Positions 34,807-42,402 of a stretch of DNA of 49,857 nt are shown piece by piece. How positions within the stretch are numbered: the stretch's first letter is position 1; each line of letters starts with the position of its first letter. The translations under genes and the position numbers were made by a program. Under the pieces are notes generated by a model, which saw only the letters and a program-made list of their open reading frames with translations, was not told where the DNA came from and searched no databases. The stretch covers positions 1 to 49,857 of the IMG/VR virus record IMGVR_UViG_3300029319_000086; one strand, 5' to 3'. This stretch comes from a virus.

Positions 34807-34826
34807 TATTAGCTCCTTAAGGGGTT

Positions 34827-35264
34827 TTAATCTGGCAAATCGCTTGCTTTTGTAATATTGCCATTATCATCGCTAATTACAAAATTATCGCGTTCTTTTT
34901 GCCTTATATCTTCTTCTCTGCGGTAATCGTCTAATGTGCGACCACTTAACTTTTCTATAGGCTTAACGTTTTCAGCGCAGGTATCATCGTAATTTCTAGC
35001 ACCATGTACCTTATCACCTGCTTCAATTACACCCATAGCTCTCATTACTTCTTGCTTATGCCTAATGCCATGTATGTCTACATTTAATGATTCATCATAA
35101 TACGGCTCAAAAGGTACATACCCTTGCGCTGCGCTTACTGGAAACTTATAAATTAAATTTCCTTCACAAGAAAAACATTTCTTTACGACATTTCTTTCCT
35201 CGTAAAGCCTTCTTTCTTCTAATTGCACATCACACGTATCACAACAATAATCATAAAATGGCAT
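34827..35264 (-). CDS. FmdB-like zinc-ribbon protein
   Basis: 145 aa from the ATG at 35264 (MPFYDYCCDTCDVQLEERR); a longer frame to 35321 overlaps the previous gene and is not needed. The N-terminal YDY-C--C ... KCFSCEGNL is the FmdB-type zinc ribbon often present between portal and capsid genes of aquatic phages. The rest (FEPYYDESLNVDIHGIRHKQ and an acidic tail) matches that phage version. Role unknown, possibly a head-assembly factor. Confidence 0.75.
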   Translation of the reverse strand: MPFYDYCCDTCDVQLEERRLYEERNVVKKCFSCEGNLIYKFPVSAAQGYVPFEPYYDESLNVDIHGIRHKQEVMRAMGVIEAGDKVHGARNYDDTCAENVKPIEKLSGRTLDDYRREEDIRQKERDNFVISDDNGNITKASDLPD

Positions 35265-35268
35265 ATAA

Positions 35269-35622
35269 TTAAATCCTTTGCATTTTTTCTCTACGCATTG
35301 GCATCCTTGGCGGCAAATCATCTGGAGGCATTTGCGGTGGAGCTTTAGGTGGAGTCATTGCAGGTGGATTGTCCCTTGTATTTTCTCTTATGTTTCGCAA
35401 AAGCATCATAGCTTTCGGTAAAACTAACAGCTCTTCTTTAGAAAAATTATCCAACAATTTTGGATCTACACCTAAACCTTCTGCTGCACTAGAACGTAAC
35501 TCATTAAGATATTTTTGAGATTCTTCAGCACTTTTTTTTGGTTGCGCATTAGGACGATCAGATTTAGAGCGTCTTCGCAACCCTTTCATTGGTTTTGGAT
35601 TAGCACTTTTCATTTTTGCCAT
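35269..35622 (-). CDS. Small basic/Pro-rich head-region protein
   Basis: 117 aa. A basic N-terminus (MAKMKSANPKPMKGLRRRS), a central helix (SKEELLVLPKAMMLLRNI), and a Pro-Met-rich C-terminus (PPKAPPQMPPDDLPPRMP). I do not recognise it. The position between portal-side small genes and the scaffold suggests a minor head component. Its stop is 5 bases before the next ATG. Confidence 0.5.
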   Translation of the reverse strand: MAKMKSANPKPMKGLRRRSKSDRPNAQPKKSAEESQKYLNELRSSAAEGLGVDPKLLDNFSKEELLVLPKAMMLLRNIRENTRDNPPAMTPPKAPPQMPPDDLPPRMPMRREKMQRI

Positions 35623-35633
35623 AACATATCCCC

Positions 35634-35927
35634 TTACATCATCCTAATTGGTATCATAGACATATCGTCAAATTCGTCATCAGACAATCGTTGTATGTCT
35701 TCTTGGATACGTTTAAGTTTTTGTTTTGTTCTAATTTTGCGTTCAAGCATTCGCCTTTTCTTTATTAATTCTGGCAAACGCTCATCTTCTGGATCGTCAA
35801 TAGCTTCAATTTGCATACAAACGATCTCATGTTCTGCGCCTAAATCTTCGCCCATAGAATTTTCACCCTGCGAAGATTCAACCATAGAATCTAAATCTTT
35901 GTCTAAATTAAAACCCATCATATCCAT
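35634..35927 (-). CDS. Small acidic helical head-region protein
   Basis: 97 aa from the ATG at 35927 (MDMMGFNLDKDLD); GTG at 35936 is an alternative, and the longer frame to 36047 would overlap the whole previous gene. The chain is a long charged helix (EDERLPELIKKRRMLERKI, then KQKLKRIQEDIQRLSDDEFD). It begins one base after the previous stop. Possible assembly chaperone; unassigned. Confidence 0.5.
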   Translation of the reverse strand: MDMMGFNLDKDLDSMVESSQGENSMGEDLGAEHEIVCMQIEAIDDPEDERLPELIKKRRMLERKIRTKQKLKRIQEDIQRLSDDEFDDMSMIPIRMM

Positions 35928-35928
35928 A

Positions 35929-36111
35929 TCAATCACTCGCAATGCTTTTGAGCGTATCAATAATAGTTTTTCTTTGATTTTCTGACAAAAGATACATTTT
36001 CTGTTCTTTTTCATTATACGTTGTGCTAGCACCAGACAATTTTTCAATAACGCCTTGCAATTGCGATCCTACCGTTACTGGCTCTTCAACTACCTTCTTT
36101 GGCCTTGCCAT
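35929..36111 (-). CDS. 60-aa hypothetical protein after the portal gene
   Basis: Starts at 36111 with TAATG overlap of the portal stop, so it is translationally coupled. Sequence MARPKKVVEEPVTVGSQLQG followed by helices (NEKEQKMYLLSENQRKTII). Basic N-terminus, no motif recognised. Confidence 0.55.
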   Translation of the reverse strand: MARPKKVVEEPVTVGSQLQGVIEKLSGASTTYNEKEQKMYLLSENQRKTIIDTLKSIASD

Positions 36112-38210
36112 TATCCATCTCCTGTTTGTCGTAAACTATCTACTCCAGAACCCTCTGAAGCTTTCATTGCGTCACCTTGTATAGCTGACTCTCTTGGTAC
36201 TGGCTGAGTTCTAATGTCTCTGCCTTGCTGTGGCTGTCCACCTTGCATTAATTGCTGTATTACTTGTTCTTGCGTTAGACCACCATCACCTTCTGTAGCG
36301 GCAGGATTAATAACGTCTTCAATTTGATTCCCAATATCGTCATCCATACTAAGAAACGGCAAGATCCTTTCTGGGTCTGGAATACGATATCCGCGAATAA
36401 GTAGATCTTTTACCAGTTCGCCTATATTTGGGCCAACGCCATTGTTTTGCTGCATAAGAAGCTGATTTAAGTTCTGCATAAGCGAAATTAAATCTAAATG
36501 CTGCTTTCTTTCAACTGCTAATGCGGTAGAAGCAGAGCTTACATCAATCTCAAAAGCATACTCACCAGAAGACATTTCTTCAGTAATCTTAACTTCTTCT
36601 ACTGCTTTTGGATCTATTAAAAACAACCGTTCTGGTCTAAACTCTGTAGTCATTTGCCAGAACTTACGCGCTACTCGCACTTGATACTGCGCAAACTTCT
36701 GTGCTCTTTCATCTTCTCTGGCTGTAGTTCTACGATCATGTATGTTAGCTTCCGTAGCAGAGTCTGTGCGAGGTAGCGAGATAGGTTGCGGTGTGCCATT
36801 AGCCCGATCAAACATACTCTGAACAAGTCTTAAGATATCCCCTTTTTCTGGTGGGATATCTCCAAACTGTATAGCTTGAACTGCTCGACCTTGCGCTTGC
36901 ACCAACCCTTCCACTTCAAACGCTTCCATATCTTCTGCTTCTAAGATAGCATCTATTTCTTCTTCTCTTATATACATAGGATCGTATAAGAAAAGATTCT
37001 TTTGCTTTCTAATAACAGATATGTAGCTATCTAATATTTCGTTTACCATAGACTGCATAGAGTCGGCTCCACCCATAATAAGTGGGCCTTTGGTAAACCA
37101 CGTATTAATTCCGTCTTGAAGTGACAATATCTCTAAAGGATAGTCTTCTAAAGACTGCACAGGCCATTCGTTTTCATACTTTAAAAACCTATCATGGTAT
37201 GGAGCAATCTCCAACCACAGGTTTTCTTTTGTATTGCTGTTAACGATATGGTTTCGGGCATATATCTCATACGACTCAACTAACCCGAAATCGTCTGTAG
37301 TAAACGTATCTGGCTCAGTATCTGGCGCACCTGCAATGCGATGATTAGGCTCTAAGTCTCTTGTGTCTAATGCATCGTCATACAAGACTTCGTCAATATG
37401 TCTTACCGTCCTAAAAGCAACCCATCGGGCATCATGTAGCCCATCTGCTGCCAACGGATCTATCAATACATCTCCTGCATTCCAATGCAATCCAAAAGGA
37501 CACTCCCATTTAATAGAAGTGTTGCGGTGCGGATCAGAGTGATCTAAATAGTATTGATGATCTTCGATATGTAGTTGGAGGATAGCGGCTTGCTGTTCAG
37601 TTACATCGGGTTGCTGCAGGAAATTTGTATGTGTTTCTATGTGAGCTACGTGATTTTGGTCTTGCAATACTACGGTTTGCTCACCAGATAAGAGATATAA
37701 AGATTCGTCATATGGATTATTTATGACTTGCCCTGCATTGAGAAGCTTATCGGATATCATCCTTGCTTCGATATCTGCTTTATATCCTAACTTTTTTGCA
37801 CCAAAGGGCGATAGATAAGAATCAAGCAAAACCCTTTTATCATGTCGCAGCTGAGAAGTTTCTCTATACCAGTAATTAGAGATCTTGCTAACTACGCGCT
37901 CAGACCCAATCCCTGCTCTCGACATAGGCGTAACAGAGAACGTAGGATTGTGTGCCGCCATATTAGCGATTGATTGGTCTATATGACCAAACACAATATT
38001 AGCCTTAGACCGAATACCCGGATCTTTGTAATCACCAATATTAAGTCTTTGCAGTTCTCTTTCTCTGGTTGTAGCAGGATCGTTATTGTACATGTCTATA
38101 AGAACTTGTGATGGCTCAAAGACAGGCCGCCAATATTCTATAGCATGTTCAATCCTGCGCGTCCAAAAAGCTAACTGATCTTCTTTATTTTTCGGATAAC
38201 TTATTGGCAT
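36111..38210 (-). CDS. Portal protein
   Basis: 699 aa, the expected size for a podovirus portal of aquatic phages. The N-terminal WTRRIEHAIEYWRPVFEPSQ and SKANIVFGHIDQSIANMAAH, the SYLSPFGAKKLGYK stem region, and a GADSMQSMVNEILDSYISVI segment match this portal group; the C-terminus carries a long helical barrel and a Gln-rich tail (QEQVIQQLMQGGQPQQG). It lies directly after the large terminase gene, the standard position. It forms the dodecameric DNA gate and docks the adaptor encoded at 27141. Confidence 0.85.
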   Translation of the reverse strand: MPISYPKNKEDQLAFWTRRIEHAIEYWRPVFEPSQVLIDMYNNDPATTRERELQRLNIGDYKDPGIRSKANIVFGHIDQSIANMAAHNPTFSVTPMSRAGIGSERVVSKISNYWYRETSQLRHDKRVLLDSYLSPFGAKKLGYKADIEARMISDKLLNAGQVINNPYDESLYLLSGEQTVVLQDQNHVAHIETHTNFLQQPDVTEQQAAILQLHIEDHQYYLDHSDPHRNTSIKWECPFGLHWNAGDVLIDPLAADGLHDARWVAFRTVRHIDEVLYDDALDTRDLEPNHRIAGAPDTEPDTFTTDDFGLVESYEIYARNHIVNSNTKENLWLEIAPYHDRFLKYENEWPVQSLEDYPLEILSLQDGINTWFTKGPLIMGGADSMQSMVNEILDSYISVIRKQKNLFLYDPMYIREEEIDAILEAEDMEAFEVEGLVQAQGRAVQAIQFGDIPPEKGDILRLVQSMFDRANGTPQPISLPRTDSATEANIHDRRTTAREDERAQKFAQYQVRVARKFWQMTTEFRPERLFLIDPKAVEEVKITEEMSSGEYAFEIDVSSASTALAVERKQHLDLISLMQNLNQLLMQQNNGVGPNIGELVKDLLIRGYRIPDPERILPFLSMDDDIGNQIEDVINPAATEGDGGLTQEQVIQQLMQGGQPQQGRDIRTQPVPRESAIQGDAMKASEGSGVDSLRQTGDG

Positions 38211-38265
38211 ACACTCTTCCTAATTTAGTACTAAGTTATATATAATCTAAATTGATGCAAGCACT

Positions 38266-39867
38266 TTAAGACTCTGCCATATTCCAATAGTCTTGATCGT
38301 CTGGCACATTTAAAGGGCCATGATGACCTACTATCGGAGCTTCTTTAGCTACACGCCAACCTCTTGCTTTGCGTCTTGACCTATCTCTTAGTTCTTGGAA
38401 AGAGTAATTTCTTGGCCCAACGTCTTGCATAGGTTCAGCTTCTGGCTTGCCACCTTTAATACCATCTAACATAACACCTAATAAAGAAAAAGCATCAACA
38501 AAATCGTCATGCTTAGACGCAGGGAATTTTACTAACTCTTCTATTAGCTCGTTTTTCCAAGGAGCTTTCTCTGGGAAAAAGACCATACCCATCTGCGCAC
38601 GACCCTGTATAGACCTTGCCCTAACTGTTTTGTCTTTAGAAGGCGTATACTGCTGCCTATAGCAGAACGTTCCTGTTTCTTTCATGCGTTGCTGCAGAAA
38701 AGGCCCAACAGAGTTTAATATCTGTCCACGCTCTTCAGCCCAAATGACAGGTCTATAACGTTGCATAAACCCAATAGCTGCCTCAATCCAATCATTGGGC
38801 TGTTTACGTTCCCTCCAAACATCTATTACGTATATCTGATCTCTTGCATCAATGGCAAAAACTGCATGAACTGTATAGTCAGCACCTTTGCGTTCTGAAG
38901 TAGCATAGTCGCTTGTAGCATAGAACCTCAAGTATTCGGGTGGTGGTAACTCGTCCCTATTATATACGCCAAACCATTCTCTTTGAAAGTATGACCCTTC
39001 GTTAATCGTAGGCTCTTGTTGATACAGAGCAGAATAGTCTCTATGCCCCAAAACAGCTTTGCGCTCTAAAAGGTCTGCTTTGTTATACCACTCAGGCCAA
39101 AGGGCTTCTCCTTCCTTTCTGCCTAATGGATCTTTTAGCCCTGCCTCTGCAGGTAAGCTAAGTATATCCCATTCGGGTATATTGGGGTCACCTTCGGCTT
39201 GTTTTATTAGCCTTCCTGCTAAATCATCGTCATGCCAACGAGTCATAATAATAATTATTGCGCCCTGTGGCATTAAACGAGTATACGCAGTAGATCTATA
39301 CCAACCCCAAACTCGTTCGCGCTCTATAGTGCTGTCAGCCTCTTCTCTGTTTTTATGAGGGTCATCAATAAGAAGTATTTTTGCGCCACGCCCTGTCGTA
39401 GCTGTGCCTATACCTACGGCAAAGTATTCGCCTCTATGGTCTTCTATTTTCCATTTATGCGCAGCTGTAGCATCTGCAGACAGTTGTGTTTCGGGGAAAA
39501 TAGCTCTGTATTCGCTTCCATCTACTATATTGCGTACTTCGCGTCCAAAGTCAGAAGAAAGTTCTTGTCCATACGATGCCGTAATAATAGGCTCGTTAGG
39601 GTGCTTACCCATAAACCATGCAGGGAACCGTCTACTGGCTAACTCTGACTTTCCATGACGAGGCGGCATAAATATCATTAACCGCTTGATTAGTCCTGCT
39701 TCAACTTTTTCTAATTTTTTAGCTATAGCTTCATGGTGACTGTTTACCTCAAAGTCTGGAAACGTATACTTAGTAAATGAAAGCAATCCTTCTTGTGCTT
39801 GCTTACGTCTAATAAGTTCTTGTGTAGCTTGTTTCCTGCGTATAGCTGCAATATCAGAATCACTCAC
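38266..39867 (-). CDS. terL: Terminase large subunit
   Basis: 533 aa. Walker A MPPRHGKSE at residues 67-75, Walker B ILLIDDP at 164-170 with the catalytic acid following, and the coupling motif IIIMTRWHDDD. The nuclease half has the RNase H-like acidic site in SDYATSERKGADYTV (about residue 306) and the final HDDFVDAFSLL. This is a full-length Terminase_6-type packaging motor, most like those of pac or T7/P22-like podoviruses. It overlaps the spanin-like gene by 8 bases. Confidence 0.95.
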   Translation of the reverse strand: MSDSDIAAIRRKQATQELIRRKQAQEGLLSFTKYTFPDFEVNSHHEAIAKKLEKVEAGLIKRLMIFMPPRHGKSELASRRFPAWFMGKHPNEPIITASYGQELSSDFGREVRNIVDGSEYRAIFPETQLSADATAAHKWKIEDHRGEYFAVGIGTATTGRGAKILLIDDPHKNREEADSTIERERVWGWYRSTAYTRLMPQGAIIIIMTRWHDDDLAGRLIKQAEGDPNIPEWDILSLPAEAGLKDPLGRKEGEALWPEWYNKADLLERKAVLGHRDYSALYQQEPTINEGSYFQREWFGVYNRDELPPPEYLRFYATSDYATSERKGADYTVHAVFAIDARDQIYVIDVWRERKQPNDWIEAAIGFMQRYRPVIWAEERGQILNSVGPFLQQRMKETGTFCYRQQYTPSKDKTVRARSIQGRAQMGMVFFPEKAPWKNELIEELVKFPASKHDDFVDAFSLLGVMLDGIKGGKPEAEPMQDVGPRNYSFQELRDRSRRKARGWRVAKEAPIVGHHGPLNVPDDQDYWNMAES

Positions 39868-40279
39868 AAGGCATGTCCGATATTTTTAACCGCAACTGGT
39901 CTATTTGTTTTTCAATATACTCAATTTTAGTATTTTGTATGGCATCATCGGGTAACGCTCCAATAGTCCCTCTGGGCCAATTAGTAGAAAAGTATGTATT
40001 AGAATCCGTGTCTTTACGCAACAACATAAGATCTACTTCCGTACCCATGTTCTTTTTTTCTAATTCTGATATACGTGACCCATATTCATATATCACAGAC
40101 TCTTGCTTGCTAATTTCTTCTACAGCACGTTGTAGCTTTTGCTGTGACTCAAATACAGCTGAGATCTGATCCCATCCAAACCAAAGAGCTACACCTCCTG
40201 CAAGAAGCATAACAAGTAAAATACCTGCTTCTTTAGATAATTTTTCTACAGCACCTTCGGTATCTAACGCATCACTCAT
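39860..40279 (-). CDS. Spanin-like membrane/coiled-coil protein
   Basis: 139 aa. An N-terminal transmembrane helix (about residues 19-34, GILLVMLLAGGVALWF) is followed by a periplasmic-type coiled coil (FESQQKLQRAVEEISKQ, RISELEKKN) and a second helix near the end. It sits between the small and large terminase genes, exactly where T7 carries its Rz-like spanin. An inner-membrane spanin is the best reading; a holin is possible. No embedded Rz1 lipoprotein was found. Confidence 0.55.
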   Translation of the reverse strand: MSDALDTEGAVEKLSKEAGILLVMLLAGGVALWFGWDQISAVFESQQKLQRAVEEISKQESVIYEYGSRISELEKKNMGTEVDLMLLRKDTDSNTYFSTNWPRGTIGALPDDAIQNTKIEYIEKQIDQLRLKISDMPCE

Positions 40280-40898
40280 GAGCTACCTCTTCTCCTGCTT
40301 TAACTTCCCAATCGTTGTCGGACTCTACATACTCACCGTCCACTTCATATATTGGCTCTACAGCTTGCTTGTTGGCTAAGTTAAGCAATTCTTCGGTAGA
40401 CATCTCTTCAAGCTTTTGGTCGTTCTTAATTGTCTGGTCAATTTTCTTAGGTGCATACAATCCTAAGATTTTACTGCGTTGCTCTACACACCACTGTATT
40501 TTGTCTAACCACTTAGTATCAGATACAGAAGGTTTAGTCTTTGTGCGCATCTTCGTATTAGACTGATTGCTTTTCATAGTCGTAGTAGAAGTGCTGCCCT
40601 TTACAGAATTATGAAACCCTTCCCAAGCCACACGTTCTACTTCGTCTATACGCGCTAACTGTTCTGCTTTAGCCAAAGAAAAATCATATACAGCTTTTAG
40701 CTTCCATTCATCACGCAGTTCTTTTAAATATTTACGCACAGTAGAAATAGACACATCTAAGTCTTCTACCATATCGCCTTGTGTCTTACCCTGCAAATAA
40801 TATTGAGCTACTAACTTTTTAGTAAACGCAATAGAAATGCCAGTAGTTGCACCTTTACGTTTACTCTTCGGTTGGCTTATAGATGACACTGTTGACAA
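40272..40898 (-). CDS. terS: Putative terminase small subunit
   Basis: 208 aa with a TTG start at 40898. After a basic N-terminus, residues about 20-58 form a helix-turn-helix (LVAQYYLQGKTQGDMVEDL, then STVRKYLKELRDEW), followed by helical oligomerisation segments and a C-terminal acidic tail (WEVKAGEEVAHE) of the kind that contacts TerL. Position two genes before terL supports the role. The start is uncertain: GTG at 40889 is also possible. Confidence 0.7.
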   Translation of the reverse strand: MSTVSSISQPKSKRKGATTGISIAFTKKLVAQYYLQGKTQGDMVEDLDVSISTVRKYLKELRDEWKLKAVYDFSLAKAEQLARIDEVERVAWEGFHNSVKGSTSTTTMKSNQSNTKMRTKTKPSVSDTKWLDKIQWCVEQRSKILGLYAPKKIDQTIKNDQKLEEMSTEELLNLANKQAVEPIYEVDGEYVESDNDWEVKAGEEVAHE

Positions 40899-41061
40899 TA
40901 GAATGCACCTGTTGATAGGGAAAGGTTGTCCAACACTCTCTGCAATGGTATTCAGCCATATGCAGCTTCCAACGTACTTTGTCAGACGGATGAGCGCAAT
41001 ATGGATTTATTATGCTCAAGGCTGTAAAAACATCTTGTTCGTCTATCCAAAGTATGTCCAC
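40861..41061 (-). CDS. Small Cys/His zinc protein, first gene of the late operon
   Basis: 66 aa with a GTG start at 41061. CAHPSDKVRWKLHMAEYHC followed by REC gives a C-H-H-C-x2-C cluster suitable for one zinc. It overlaps the start of the terminase small subunit by 38 bases and lies about 50 bases after the late promoter start. Could be a real regulatory or packaging accessory protein; the overlap lowers certainty. Confidence 0.45.
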   Translation of the reverse strand: MDILWIDEQDVFTALSIINPYCAHPSDKVRWKLHMAEYHCRECWTTFPYQQVHSIVNSVIYKPTEE

Positions 41062-41118
41062 TGTATGCTTACCGTATATCTATGTATCGGGGAAGGCAAT
41101 ATAGCCTACATACTAAAT

Positions 41119-41147
41119 ATAGTAACAGAAAGAATAACAATATGCAA
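41119..41147 (-). promoter_or_regulatory. Late operon promoter
   Basis: On the minus strand TTGCAT (41147-41142), 17 bases, TACTAT (41124-41119), with a start near 41112, about 50 bases upstream of the first late ORF. It is the only good sigma70-type promoter before the 35-kb minus operon. The parS-like palindrome lies 4 bases upstream of the -35 box, where it could recruit an activator or block the polymerase. Confidence 0.6.
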
Positions 41148-41151
41148 TAAA

Positions 41152-41167
41152 TGTTTCATGTGAAACA
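41152..41167. promoter_or_regulatory. parS-like 16-bp palindrome
   Basis: TGTTTCATGTGAAACA differs at one position from the bacterial chromosomal parS consensus TGTTTCACGTGAAACA, the ParB binding site. No ParB gene is in the genome, so it could use host ParB for segregation or positioning, or be an operator that merely resembles parS. It sits immediately upstream of the late promoter and at the edge of the iteron-bearing control region. Confidence 0.55.
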
Positions 41168-41207
41168 ATACAACAGAATTTTTAAGAACCAATAAAGTCA
41201 AGATATT

Positions 41208-41235
41208 TTGGGTAGCATTGTGTGAGTGCTATACA
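41208..41235 (+). promoter_or_regulatory. Possible extended -10 promoter reading into the control region
   Basis: TTGGGT (41208-41213), 16 bases, TATACA (41230-41235) with TG at 41227-41228, an extended -10 form. It would start near 41242 and transcribe the GC-rich island toward the 42403 gene. It is the plus-strand counterpart to the divergent late promoter. Confidence 0.4.
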
Positions 41236-41267
41236 TATACACACGCGCATCGCGGGGGGAACGCCTG

Positions 41268-41320
41268 CGCATGATGCGCCCATGATCCCGATGCATGATG
41301 TGCATGATGTGCAGGCATGC
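41268..41320. repeat. CATGAT iteron-like cluster
   Basis: CATGAT recurs at 41270, 41281, 41294 and 41303 in a GC-rich context (TGCGCATGATGCGCC, GTGCATGATG). A fifth CATGAT is at 41547, in the second repeat cluster. Spacings are 9-13 bases, about one helical turn. Compatible with an initiator-binding array. Confidence 0.45.
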
Positions 41321-41342
41321 ATACGTCACGTTGATACTTTTT

Positions 41343-41433
41343 GCCGCCTTTTAGAAGCCTTTAGGCTTCTATTGCCTGACCTATAGGGGGGTGACCCCTT
41401 GGAAGCTATAGCCTTAAGGCTATAGAAGGCGGC
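41343..41433. ncRNA. Cloverleaf-like multi-hairpin element
   Basis: GCCGCCTT (41343-41350) pairs with AAGGCGGC (41426-41433) and closes three hairpins: 41352-41359/41364-41371 (8 bp, loop TTTA), 41385-41389/41395-41399 (GC-rich), and the perfect 20-base palindrome 41406-41425. The third can form a cruciform in DNA. It could be an RNA, a replication structure or a recombination site; no tRNA features (no acceptor CCA, no T-loop) are present. Confidence 0.5.
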
Positions 41434-41493
41434 TGACCCTGCTTCCGACTATAACCTATAGTTCGACCGATCTGACTGGCTTGTTGAGCCTGC

Positions 41494-41535
41494 GCCATGG
41501 CTACGTGATGCCCATGCCATGCCTACGTGATGGCC
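41494..41535. repeat. Pair of 20-bp direct repeats
   Basis: GCCATGSCTACGTGATGSCC occurs at 41494-41513 and 41516-41535, 18 of 20 bases identical and 22 bases apart (about two helical turns). It lies between the cloverleaf-like element and the 11-bp iterons, and may be a paired protein-binding site in a replication origin. Confidence 0.5.
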
Positions 41536-41547
41536 CTGCGCTTGGGC

Positions 41548-41623
41548 ATGATGCAGGTGATGTGCAGGTAGTGCGCAGGTAATGCGCAGATGTCCTGCAG
41601 GGGTGCGCAGGTATGATGCGAGG
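41548..41623. repeat. Tandem 11-bp iterons (candidate origin)
   Basis: Seven degenerate units of the form RRTGYGCAGGT run head to tail in phase: starts at 41548, 41559, 41570, 41581, 41592, 41603 (10 bp) and 41613. Phasing at one helical turn, beside AT-rich DNA (41100-41220), is the classic layout of initiator-binding iterons. The phage encodes no recognisable initiator, so the binding protein is unknown. Confidence 0.5.
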
Positions 41624-41640
41624 CTGATCCCGGAAAAATG

Positions 41641-41664
41641 AAAAAAAGTTCCCCTTTAGGGGAA
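41641..41664 (-). terminator. Rho-independent terminator on the minus strand
   Basis: Minus-strand reading gives TTCCCC, loop TAAA, GGGGAA, then C and seven T (41647-41641). On the plus strand no U-tract follows, so it ends leftward transcription. The only thing it could terminate is a minus-strand transcript of the hairpin-rich 41665-42400 stretch; otherwise it shields the late operon and iterons from read-through. Confidence 0.6.
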
Positions 41665-42400
41665 AAATGCCGATTTCGACTTTTTTTCGATTTTCTGGGA
41701 ACCGTTCGGATCAACCCGGCGTTTAACATTGCGATTGGCCGATGCAGTTTTCGGTTCGGTCAATCCCACGAATTGCGACCCACACATCGCCCCATAAGCG
41801 ATGCGATGGCGCAAGGGGTGGACATCACGTATCGTTACGGTGACCTATACGAGGTAGGCCGATTCATTCGCTCAATGCCTATCAAGCTACCGTCCAAACG
41901 CGATACCCGACATGCCCATGGGGTGGCATGTGAGTGCCCATTATGCTTGCGTTGGTTGAAGCAAGCCGTGTTGTGGGCTACGTCTTGGTTCCTACCGTGC
42001 CGTATGTGCATTATGCACCGACACGCGACCCACCAGTAGGATGAGCCATAGAGCGATGCCGTACCGAGTCGCCCGAACGTAGCACATACAGGCTGAAAGC
42101 CCACCGAGCGCATAAGTGGAGCCATAAGCAAGGGGTAGTAGTCCAAGGCGCATATGTGAGATGCGCCTGTAGCCGTCATGCCCATGAGTCCAGCGGACTA
42201 TTCCCTTGTAGGATTTCGTACCTCTTAGCAAGGGGGTGCCAGACCAATGAGTCTGTGACATAGTTGGGTGTCGGAGCATCGAGCACACCCGTAAAATGCG
42301 TACCTATGTCGGGGTCACATAACTCCATCGCGAAAGACTTGCAATGGCCCATAGAGCGATGGACTAACCTGCGCAATAAAGCGCACATGAAAGGAGCCTC
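41665..42400. ncRNA. GC-rich hairpin-dense stretch, candidate large structured RNA
   Basis: About 740 bases between the iterons and the 42403 gene with higher GC than the genome (58% in 41881-41940 by hand count). Perfect or near-perfect stems are closely spaced: 41733-41742/41756-41765, 41785-41790/41798-41803, 41910-41916/41925-41931, 41945-41950/41961-41966, 42147-42153/42161-42167, 42203-42208/42229-42234, and 42257-42263/42304-42310 enclosing 42266-42271/42285-42290. CATCGCTCTATGG recurs (near 42047 and 42348). Strand is uncertain: the terminator at 41641 favours minus, a G-U pair at 41738 favours plus. Large ornate phage RNAs (GOLLD, ROOL) are a known precedent; I cannot match this to either. 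Confidence 0.4.
41806..42039 (+). CDS. Doubtful ORF within the structured island
   Basis: 77 codons from ATG 41806. The stretch GVDITYRYGDLYEVGRFI and a CECPLC cluster look somewhat protein-like, but there is no SD, the frame runs through several perfect hairpins, and the C-terminus (MHRHATHQ) is odd. Either a small zinc protein or a chance frame in a structured RNA. Confidence 0.25.
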   Translation: MAQGVDITYRYGDLYEVGRFIRSMPIKLPSKRDTRHAHGVACECPLCLRWLKQAVLWATSWFLPCRMCIMHRHATHQ

Positions 42401-42402
42401 TC

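Noticed and set aside
39404-39658. Plus-strand ORFs opposite the large terminase
   Set aside because: Antisense of a highly conserved gene with no independent support.
41343-41433. tRNA gene
   Set aside because: The cloverleaf resemblance lacks anticodon loop rules, TTC in a T-loop and a proper acceptor stem; no tRNA was recognised anywhere.
41835-42388. Several overlapping minus-strand ORFs in the GC-rich island
   Set aside because: No SD, unusual composition, and all overlap perfect hairpins; high GC alone produces long open frames.
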